In this document: positions 56,337 through 64,000 of the stretch, one piece after another
Layout: every line of letters starts with the position of its first letter
Numbering within the stretch: the first letter of the stretch is position 1
Assembly (NCBI RefSeq): GCF_007558865.1
Contig: NZ_VLPK01000001.1
Coordinates: 248,001-312,000, forward strand
Origin: Mucilaginibacter corticis
GTDB lineage: Bacteria; Bacteroidota; Bacteroidia; Sphingobacteriales; Sphingobacteriaceae
Direction of reading: 5' to 3'
DNA: 64,000 nucleotides
The notes under the pieces: generated by a model
The model's database searches: none
What the model saw: the letters and a program-made list of their open reading frames with translations, nothing else
What the model was told of the DNA's origin: nothing
Translations under genes and position numbers: made by a program

Positions 56337-57028
56337 CAGGCTTTCACCAATGATAATATAGATTCAAAAATAGCCAGTCCGTCTTCATTGGCCAGCAATG
56401 AATCGGCAGCACGCTCAGGGTGTGGCATAAAACCAAACACGTTACGGTTAATATTGGTGATACCGGCTATGTTTTCGATAGAGCCATTAGGATTGGCATC
56501 AGGAGTAATATTCCCTGATTCATCACAATACCTGAACAGCACCTGGTCGTTATCATTTAAGGCTTTTAATACGTCGGCATCGGCAAAATAATTACCTTCG
56601 CCATGTGCCACAGGTATTTTTAATGCACGCTGCGGATCTATCTGCGCGGTAATTAATGATTTACCTGTTTGCGCCTTCATGTGAATATTGCGGCAAATAA
56701 ACTTGCGGTTGGTATTATGCAACAAAGCGCCCGGTAGTAAACCGGCTTCGGTAAGGATCTGGAAACCGTTGCAGATACCCATTACATAACCGCCATTGTT
56801 TGCAAACTGGATAACCTGCTGCATAATTGGAGAAAAACGGGCTATAGCGCCTGAACGCAAATAATCGCCGAAGGAGAAACCGCCGGGCAGTACAACAAAA
56901 TCTACACCCTGCAGGTCATGGTCTTTATGCCAAAGGCGAACGACCTCCTGGCCCATTATTTTTTCTAATACATGGATGACATCTTCATCACAATTAGACC
57001 CCGGAAATATTACAACTCCAAATTTCAT
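56336..57028 (-). CDS. purQ: Phosphoribosylformylglycinamidine synthase subunit PurQ
   Basis: 230 aa. Glutaminase subunit of the three-part FGAM synthase (PurLQS) in purine synthesis. Class I amidotransferase with nucleophile Cys86 (GICNGFQIL), oxyanion strand VVLPGGFSFGDYLRSG, and the His/Glu pair in MPHPERA. The small separate form implies a short PurL and PurS elsewhere, since none lies here. Begins the purQ-coaX-OMP-lptC overlapping unit. Confidence 0.97.
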   Translation of the reverse strand: MKFGVVIFPGSNCDEDVIHVLEKIMGQEVVRLWHKDHDLQGVDFVVLPGGFSFGDYLRSGAIARFSPIMQQVIQFANNGGYVMGICNGFQILTEAGLLPGALLHNTNRKFICRNIHMKAQTGKSLITAQIDPQRALKIPVAHGEGNYFADADVLKALNDNDQVLFRYCDESGNITPDANPNGSIENIAGITNINRNVFGFMPHPERAADSLLANEDGLAIFESILSLVKA

Positions 57029-57089
57029 CAGCTACTTATTTTTAGTGGATCTTATAAGCTATACAACAGCTTACAATAATTTAATGGTA

Positions 57090-57097
57090 CAAATCTA
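57090..57097 (-). promoter_or_regulatory. Candidate -7 promoter element of purQ
   Basis: Minus-strand TAGATTTG matches TAnnTTTG exactly, about 60 bp upstream of the purQ ATG and downstream of the DUF6427 stop. No clear -33 element. Confidence 0.4.
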
Positions 57098-57130
57098 ATA
57101 TAACAGCCGAAATTTGAACGAATGTAAAAG

Positions 57131-58117
57131 TTAAAAAGTGTTAAACTGGAAGTAAACTATACTTACAAGCAATAAAAAAAACAAACTTTCATAAAACCAG
57201 CGGGGCGCGGCATATAGAAAATAATAGGCAAAAAATACGCTGACGGGGATAACGCACAATAAAAAATGAGTTAAACTAAACTCTGCTTTTACATAAAATG
57301 ACAATCCCGCTATCAGGAAAATAATGAACAGTAATTGAAACGCCTTGCGCACCTGCACATAACTCCTGAAAAATATCTGGTTTATTTTTATGATACCCAA
57401 TACAAAGATCACTATTACAGGCACCAATACCAGGTAATTATAATAGTTGATGTTTACATGCGTAGGGAACTTGGTGGTAAGCGGATCCCAGATGGTAGAA
57501 AACAAAGGCAGGTTGCCGCTTAAATAGTAGGCTACGGCCAGAAAGAAAAGTATGGTAGCATAACCCATGATACCTATTACCCACTCGCGCCAGTTAAACG
57601 GCCTGAACAGCAGCAAAGCCGACCATATGGCCAAAAACATATAGATGAAAGGAAAATAGATCAATGACCCGATAGCGACGATCATGCCTACATCGTAGGT
57701 GATAGAATTTGCTTCATCGCCTTTATAAAGCGCCAGTAATTTATGGAGCATCCATATCAGCAGGAAATTACAGATAAGCGGCGGGCTTAAAACTAAAAAC
57801 GGCGTAAACAAGCCCGACAAGGTGATATACATTAAAGCCGGTAAAAAGCTGGGCTTACTTAATAAGCCGTATTGATTTACCAGGTAATTAACCAGCAACG
57901 CCTGTATAAACACCAATGTACCTGCTAAAAACATATCAAACAAAGGCGGGAAAGCAAACTGGTACTTACCCGGCATTATTAACCGGGCAAAAGGTTCAAG
58001 GTAAGTAAACTCCAATCGGGGTGGAGCGTCATAGGCATAACCTAAACGCAATAAAAACAGCAAAATGCCCAGCCATAAAATATTAATAGGATTATAGGTC
58101 CTGAACATGTTTATCAT
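57131..58117 (-). CDS. DUF6427 integral membrane protein
   Basis: 328 aa, about 9-10 membrane helices, for example residues 12-26, 60-80 and 115-130, with a final FFLLLVSIVYFQF. The opening MFRTYNPINILWL and YLEPFARLIM are features of a Bacteroidota membrane family (DUF6427 as I recall it). Function unknown. Two ATG codons are possible (58117 or 58108). Upstream of it lies a long gene-free segment. Confidence 0.75.
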   Translation of the reverse strand: MINMFRTYNPINILWLGILLFLLRLGYAYDAPPRLEFTYLEPFARLIMPGKYQFAFPPLFDMFLAGTLVFIQALLVNYLVNQYGLLSKPSFLPALMYITLSGLFTPFLVLSPPLICNFLLIWMLHKLLALYKGDEANSITYDVGMIVAIGSLIYFPFIYMFLAIWSALLLFRPFNWREWVIGIMGYATILFFLAVAYYLSGNLPLFSTIWDPLTTKFPTHVNINYYNYLVLVPVIVIFVLGIIKINQIFFRSYVQVRKAFQLLFIIFLIAGLSFYVKAEFSLTHFLLCVIPVSVFFAYYFLYAAPRWFYESLFFLLLVSIVYFQFNTF

Positions 58118-58682
58118 GGCTACAATATTAGCAGAAAAAGAGGGGATGTTAAAATTTAGCAGGATTTATAAATTGCTGCCACTAAATAATTCGATACCTA
58201 AAATGTTGTTTAATTGAACGCTTGGTGACGCTCATGGCCGCTAAGGCCTAGTTACTTTACCTTAGATGCAAAGTAACCAAACATCAAACCAATTCGATCG
58301 CTTCAGCCGCACAGGGCCATACACCCGGCCCGGCGAATTGGCGGGCCTTTACGCTCTTTTTGGGATTTCGTGTAAATACTAAATTATTTGTCACCACCGG
58401 AATGTCAGACGAAAAGCTTCGGGTGAAAGCAGGTAAAACAATGTAGGGCAGTGCGGCAGCAAGGGCATTGGTAATTTTGCCTGAAGCGGTGGCATAGTGC
58501 AACAACAAGAGGCAAAAGGACCGGGCTCTTGGTTTTACCTGCTTTGCCGGGCAAAGGCCTTGTGCGCAAAGAAGCCTATCGGCTGACTTGGTTTTTGGTT
58601 CTTTCATCAAGGAAAAGAACAAAGCCTACCCGCGGCGATTGAGCGGGACTGCTCATTTCAGTTTGCAAAATTTCGTTAAAAC
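58118..58682. repeat. Gene-free segment with dispersed-repeat features
   Basis: No credible gene; the short open frames on both strands lack family features. It contains inverted repeats: GTTACTTT/AAAGTAAC (58251-58258 with 58270-58277) and GGCCCG/CGGGCC (58327-58332 with 58342-58347), with GC content above its surroundings. Its minus-strand reading contains QFAGP-type phrases that I recall from junk translations of dispersed repeats in related genomes. Probably an interspersed repeat, possibly with decayed sequence. Confidence 0.5.
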
Positions 58683-58711
58683 AAAAAATGCCTGCTCTTT
58701 CGAACAGGCAC
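58683..58711 (-). terminator. Rho-independent terminator of the WXXGXW gene
   Basis: Minus strand: TGCCTGTTC-GAAA-GAGCAGGCA, a 9-bp stem with one G-U pair and a GAAA tetraloop, directly followed by TTTTTT. Located 22 bp after the stop codon. Confidence 0.88.
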
Positions 58712-58733
58712 TTCGCAATGAAATTATTAATTA

Positions 58734-59036
58734 TTATCTCCAATATCCCGGCACCCATGCATAACCTCTGTGACGACGGTCCCAATGGCCGGGTACCCAT
58801 GCCGCGCGCGGGCGTGGCGCTACTGCCCAGTAGCCGGGGCGCTCAACATAAGTACCGCCTCTTGGTACCCATTCGCTTTCAACCCAAACATGGTTTGCAG
58901 ACGGGCGCGCAGGCCTTACAACTACTGGTCCGCGGTGATATAGACGAGCTCTTACTACTATTTGTGCATTACTATTTACAGTTGAAAACAGCACTACCGC
59001 TGCCGACATAAATAAAATTCTTTTAAGCGTTTTCAT
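58734..59036 (-). CDS. Small exported WXXGXW/YXWGXW repeat protein
   Basis: 100 aa. Signal peptide 1-24 (NSNAQ). The mature part is basic and Tyr/Trp/Pro-rich with WVPRGGTYVERPGYW, WVPGHWDRRHRG and WVPGYW, the WXXGXW repeat seen in small Bacteroidota and proteobacterial exported proteins. Function unknown; probably surface or periplasmic. Strong terminator behind it. Confidence 0.9.
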   Translation of the reverse strand: MKTLKRILFMSAAVVLFSTVNSNAQIVVRARLYHRGPVVVRPARPSANHVWVESEWVPRGGTYVERPGYWAVAPRPRAAWVPGHWDRRHRGYAWVPGYWR

Positions 59037-59187
59037 ATTATATGGTATTGTTAATTATTACTGTAAAGACAGCCGCCAATTAAAAAAGTTTAATATTAGC
59101 ATCAAAAAGTTTCAGCCTTCAGCTAAGTATTAGCCATTTTTATGAGGGGTAAATTATTATTTTGAGCTGATGGCGCATCGTCGTTAA

Positions 59188-61218
<2,031 letters not shown>

Positions 61219-61297
61219 GTGCCTTTACCCTACCCTAAACGCCTGGTAAAGCGTACTCGCTTTACTGAAGCTAAATTGTAAGCGTCCTCTCAACGCT

Positions 61298-61320
61298 GTC
61301 CGAAGTTTGCAACTTCGGAC
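61298..61320 (+). repeat. REP-like palindrome, left partner
   Basis: GTCCGAAGTT-TGC-AACTTCGGAC, a perfect 10-bp stem with 3-nt loop. Contains CGAAGTTTGCAACTTCG on the plus strand; the same 17-mer occurs on the minus strand at 61393-61419. Confidence 0.9.
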
Positions 61321-61329
61321 TAATATGTT

Positions 61330-61346
61330 TGTAGCCTATGGCTACA
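61330..61346. repeat. Short palindrome inside the REP pair
   Basis: TGTAGCC-TAT-GGCTACA, a perfect 7-bp inverted repeat lying between the two REP-like partners. Confidence 0.8.
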
Positions 61347-61368
61347 TAATTCAATCATTGTCTCGTCA

Positions 61369-61384
61369 ATAGTCTAAAGACTAT
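61369..61384. repeat. Second short palindrome inside the REP pair
   Basis: ATAGTCT-AA-AGACTAT, a perfect 7-bp inverted repeat with a 2-nt centre, between the two REP-like partners. Confidence 0.75.
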
Positions 61385-61392
61385 CTGTATAA

Positions 61393-61419
61393 CTGTTCGA
61401 AGTTGCAAACTTCGAACAG
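61393..61419 (-). repeat. REP-like palindrome, right partner
   Basis: CTGTTCGAAGTT-GCA-AACTTCGAACAG, a perfect 12-bp stem. Its reverse complement contains the 17-mer CGAAGTTTGCAACTTCG of 61298-61320, so the two are in inverted orientation with 72 bp between them. Confidence 0.9.
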
Positions 61420-61435
61420 CGGGGTTATTGCGTAA

Positions 61436-62068
61436 TCAAAACATATACTCAAAATCTTTATCTATAACCAAAACCGACTTACATTGTGATTCTCTGCCTA
61501 TTTTGAGCGTTTCTTTCAGGAATGTATACAGCAGTGGGCTTGATAGGGATAAGGGGGAATCTTTAATTAATCTTCTGGCATGGCCATTATAGGTTATATC
61601 ACAAAACAGAAAATCACCGTCAAAAAGTCCATCCGGGTATCCGCCTTCAAACATTTTTTTATTTGCCAGGGCAAGATGTTTCAATATTGGTTTATACACC
61701 ATATAATGTTCAATGTTTACCGTTATCGAATCCTGGTAACTATGGCGGTATTGGTCCATCTTCTTTAACAACCTGGCATTAAGCATTTGCTTTTCTTCGC
61801 TTTTGGGTATTGCATTTTGGTAGTTAACCTTCAGGGCCTGGTAAACGCTGTCTTTGTCAATTTCGGCAAAGTCGAACTTTTCTTTTATGCTATATTTTAT
61901 AAAAACCGACTGGCCTTTTTTCTCAATATCTATTTGGAATTTGGTGTCGTCCCAAGTCTTGCCACCGGTTAGTTTAATAGAAATGTCTTTACCGTCATCG
62001 GTTAGGTTTTGAGCGTGAAGGCTGGCTATTGGTAATGCTAAAAGAAATACAAGCAACAGTTTTTTCAT
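61436..62068 (-). CDS. Exported protein of unknown function
   Basis: 210 aa. Clear signal peptide 1-19 (SLHAQ). The mature part is mixed alpha/beta: ISIKLTGGKTWDDTKFQIDIEKKGQSVFIKYS near the start, a Lys/Arg/Tyr-rich middle, and CDITYNGHARRLI late. I do not recognise the family. It is isolated, between the REP-like cluster and the mraZ promoter region, convergent with ligA. Confidence 0.7.
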   Translation of the reverse strand: MKKLLLVFLLALPIASLHAQNLTDDGKDISIKLTGGKTWDDTKFQIDIEKKGQSVFIKYSIKEKFDFAEIDKDSVYQALKVNYQNAIPKSEEKQMLNARLLKKMDQYRHSYQDSITVNIEHYMVYKPILKHLALANKKMFEGGYPDGLFDGDFLFCDITYNGHARRLIKDSPLSLSSPLLYTFLKETLKIGRESQCKSVLVIDKDFEYMF

Positions 62069-62235
62069 GGTTTATGTAAAGGTTAGGCGCTTACTAAGCT
62101 CTTAAATTTTCTGATAAAATCCTCAAATTCTTGTTCATTTTAAAAGCTATCAATCAGGTAGTTAAAAAATCGGTCATTAGATTTTAGCTAAAAAGTGGGA
62201 GAAAAATACATCAAAATAATGTTGAAAACTTTTTA

Positions 62236-62260
62236 GTGGTAAAATGTGTCACAAAGTGGT
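62236..62260 (+). promoter_or_regulatory. MraZ operator (10-bp periodic GTGG boxes)
   Basis: GTGGT at 62236, GTGTC at 62246 and GTGGT at 62256 recur at exactly 10-bp intervals; a further GTGGGA lies at 62195. E. coli MraZ binds TGGGN direct repeats with a 10-bp period, so this is probably the autoregulatory site of the mraZ operon. A near -7 element (TACTTTTA, 62271-62278) lies just downstream. Confidence 0.72.
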
Positions 62261-62270
62261 AAAACTAATT

Positions 62271-62278
62271 TACTTTTA
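62271..62278 (+). promoter_or_regulatory. Candidate -7 element of the mraZ operon
   Basis: TACTTTTA, one mismatch from TAnnTTTG, 28 bp upstream of the mraZ ATG and immediately after the periodic GTGG boxes, so MraZ bound there could block the polymerase. Confidence 0.4.
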
Positions 62279-62305
62279 CGTTACCAAAATTGTCTAAGTG
62301 TAATT

Positions 62306-62770
62306 ATGTCAAATTTTTTAGGTGAATTTGATTGTAAACTGGATGTCAAAGGGCGTATGATGATACCCGTTGGCCTCAAAAAACAGCTTCCGGAAGCTGT
62401 AAGTGAGGGGCTTGTCATCAATCGTGGCTTTGAGAAGCATTTGGTTATTTACACCCGTAAAGAATGGGATAAGATAGTTGAGGACCTGAGTAAACTGAAC
62501 TCGTATGAGAAAAAAACGCGCGAGTTTATCCGGTATTTCACCCGCGGCGCGTCAGAATTACCGCTGGATAGCGCGGGCAGGGTGCTTTTGCCTAAGTCAT
62601 TATTAGAGTACGCTGGCATTAATACCGATGTGGTGTTATCATGCCAGTTTAATAAAATAGAAGTTTGGGCCAAGGATGCTTACGATGCGCAGCTGGATGA
62701 TGAGCCTGAAAACTTTGCAAACCTTGCCGAAGAGGTGATGGGTAATGCAGGAAGGGGAAATAATGAGTAA
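62306..62770 (+). CDS. mraZ: Transcriptional regulator/division-cluster protein MraZ
   Basis: 154 aa from the ATG at 62306; the frame is open 20 codons further, but the family start is MSNFLGEFDCKLDVKGR. Two AbrB-fold halves, each with the DxxxR signature (DVKGR 13-17 and DSAGR 88-92). MraZ forms rings that bind upstream repeats and regulate the division and cell-wall cluster. First gene; rsmH overlaps its end by 8 bp. Confidence 0.96.
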   Translation: MSNFLGEFDCKLDVKGRMMIPVGLKKQLPEAVSEGLVINRGFEKHLVIYTRKEWDKIVEDLSKLNSYEKKTREFIRYFTRGASELPLDSAGRVLLPKSLLEYAGINTDVVLSCQFNKIEVWAKDAYDAQLDDEPENFANLAEEVMGNAGRGNNE

Positions 62771-63665
62771 TTATCATAACCCCGTAATGCTGCAGGAGTG
62801 CATTGAAGGATTGGATATCCGCAAGGATGGTACCTATGTTGACGTAACCTTTGGTGGCGGCGGTCATTCAAAGGAGATATTGAAACACCTGGGTAAAGAC
62901 GGCAGGTTGCTGGCTTTTGACCAGGATGCCGATGCGCAGCAAAATTTGATAGATGATAAACGCTTTGTGTTTATCGATCAGAATTTCAGGTACCTGAAAA
63001 ATTTTTGCCGCTTGCATGGTGCTATCCCGGTTAGTGGGATCCTGGCAGATCTGGGTGTATCGTCATACCAGTTTGATCAGGCCGAGCGTGGTTTTTCTAT
63101 CCGTTTTGATGCCGAGTTGGATATGCGGATGAACCAGGCGTCTGAGTTGACCGCCAAACAGGTTGTGAATACCTATAGCGAGGCTGATCTGCATCGCATT
63201 TTTGGTATATACGGCGAGATCCAGAACGCAAAATCGCTGGCCAATACCGTGGTGACTGCCCGGTTGAACGCCCCGATAGTAACCGTAGCGGATCTGAAAA
63301 ACGCGATAGCCGACAGGATCCCCCGGGGGAAAGAAAATAAATACCTGGCGCAGGTTTTCCAGGCGCTAAGGATAGAGGTTAACCAGGAGTTGGAAGCGCT
63401 GAAGGATTTTTTAATTCAATCGGCAGAGGTGTTGGAGTCGGGCGGCAGGCTGGTGGTGATGTCTTACCACTCGTTAGAGGACAGACTGGTAAAAAACTTC
63501 ATTGCCAAAGGCAAATTTAGCGGCGAGGTGGAAAAGGATTTCTTTGGTAACGACCAAAAACCGTTTGACGCGGTAAGCCGCGGCGCGATAACCGCCACGG
63601 CCGACGAGATAACAGTTAATAACAGGGCACGCAGTGCAAAATTAAGAATAGCAATAAAGAAATGA
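62763..63665 (+). CDS. rsmH: 16S rRNA m4C1402 methyltransferase RsmH (MraW)
   Basis: 300 aa from the ATG at 62763, preceded by GGAAGGGG; the frame is open 6 codons upstream. Methylates N4 of C1402 in 16S rRNA. Starts YHNPVMLQECIEGL, with SAM-binding VTFGGGGHSKEIL, GILADLGVSSYQFDQAERGFS, and the C-terminal VMSYHSLEDRLVKNF block. Overlaps mraZ by 8 bp and the next gene by 4 bp (ATGA). Confidence 0.97.
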   Translation: MSNYHNPVMLQECIEGLDIRKDGTYVDVTFGGGGHSKEILKHLGKDGRLLAFDQDADAQQNLIDDKRFVFIDQNFRYLKNFCRLHGAIPVSGILADLGVSSYQFDQAERGFSIRFDAELDMRMNQASELTAKQVVNTYSEADLHRIFGIYGEIQNAKSLANTVVTARLNAPIVTVADLKNAIADRIPRGKENKYLAQVFQALRIEVNQELEALKDFLIQSAEVLESGGRLVVMSYHSLEDRLVKNFIAKGKFSGEVEKDFFGNDQKPFDAVSRGAITATADEITVNNRARSAKLRIAIKK

Positions 63666-64000
63666 CCAATCGTTTACGCACGGAAATTGAGGAAGAAGAG
63701 CAGGAGCGCGAATTGATCGTGGAGGAAAAACCTGTAAAGGAAATTCCGGATAACTTCTTTACCAAATTTTTTACCAGGGAGTTTATCACCACTGATGAAG
63801 CTACCCGTGCCTTGCCGTTCGTTTTGTATTTGTCATTGCTGGGAATGATCTATATCGGTAATCGTCATTTGGCCGAAAAGAACATCCGTGATATTGATAA
63901 GCTAACCAAAGAGGTTCATGAACTGAACTGGGAATATAAAGTAACCAAGGCCGATCTGGCTTATAAAAGTACATTATCAGAAGTGGCAAAGCGTGTAGAT
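63662..64000 (+). CDS. FtsL-like division protein (partial, runs off window)
   Basis: The ATG at 63662 overlaps the rsmH TGA; 113 codons are visible and the frame is open at the window end. Cytoplasmic acidic N-terminus (EIEEEEQEREL), one membrane helix at about residues 50-66, then a coiled-coil-like segment (AEKNIRDIDKLTKEVHEL). Position after rsmH and the single-span coiled-coil layout match FtsL of the FtsQLB complex. FtsL is poorly conserved in sequence, so the assignment rests mainly on context. Confidence 0.85.
   Translation, partial: MTNRLRTEIEEEEQERELIVEEKPVKEIPDNFFTKFFTREFITTDEATRALPFVLYLSLLGMIYIGNRHLAEKNIRDIDKLTKEVHELNWEYKVTKADLAYKSTLSEVAKRVD

Noticed and set aside
58284..58800. 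Open frames on the minus strand (58284-58622 and 58576-58800)
   Set aside because: They overlap each other, the terminator and the WXXGXW gene, have repeat-like composition, and show no domain or plausible start context.
61298..61419. The REP-like palindromes as rho-independent terminators of ligA or the hypothetical gene
   Set aside because: Neither hairpin is followed by a T tract on the strand where it would be needed, and the two copies in inverted orientation fit a repeat element better.

Overview
The window reads as an uninterrupted piece of Bacteroidota core chromosome, most likely from the Sphingobacteriaceae (Mucilaginibacter/Pedobacter type). The reasons are the gene families (SprA of the type IX secretion system, DUF4292, DUF3109, DUF2480, a RemB-like protein, DUF6427), gene orders known from that group (miaB - sigma54 activator - lptE - TPR - secG; mraZ - rsmH - ftsL-like), and promoter-like TAnnTTTG elements just upstream of several starts. 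The genus is an inference from recalled family resemblance. No tRNA, rRNA, CRISPR array, prophage, transposase or integrase was seen.

Layout. 1-5.0 kb: two tandem exported leucine-rich-repeat proteins (+). 5.0-12.4 kb: groEL, groES, secG, an acidic TPR-like protein, lptE, a sigma54 activator and miaB, all on the minus strand. 12.5-16.2 kb: two tandem AsmA-like membrane-anchored paralogues (+). 16.2-29.3 kb (minus): the giant sprA with ruvA, malic enzyme maeB, a LysM lytic transglycosylase and gatA. 29.4-35.5 kb (minus): two TatA-type proteins, an EnvC-like degenerate LytM protein, a DUF4292 lipoprotein, a TPR protein and a polysaccharide flippase. 35.6-39.0 kb: acylphosphatase and an amidohydrolase (-), then rlmN and comF (+). 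39.1-44.4 kb (minus): a GAF/4xPAS hybrid histidine kinase directly behind glyA, then scpA. 44.5-46.5 kb: dxs (+). 46.6-58.1 kb (minus): a RemB/Wzi-like outer-membrane protein with gmd; DUF3109/DUF3108/DUF2480; a PpiD-like foldase; and purQ-coaX-OMP-lptC, followed upstream by the DUF6427 membrane protein. 58.1-64.0 kb: a gene-poor repeat segment, a small WXXGXW protein, ligA, an exported hypothetical protein, and the start of the division/cell-wall cluster (mraZ, rsmH, ftsL-like), which runs off the end.

Much of the gene content is envelope biogenesis: LPS transport (lptE, lptC), secretion (secG, tatA, sprA), peptidoglycan remodelling (EnvC-like, MltD-like), glycan supply (gmd, flippase) and division (mraZ operon). 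This is mixed with tRNA/rRNA modification, cofactor and central metabolism.

The least expected signal is between the genes. Several unrelated families of short palindromic or inverted-pair repeats sit at gene 3' ends. One is a head-to-head pair sharing a 17-bp palindrome (REPIN-like), one supplies the C-terminal codons of miaB, and one lies at the stop codons of three genes. I see no clear new defence or metabolic system.
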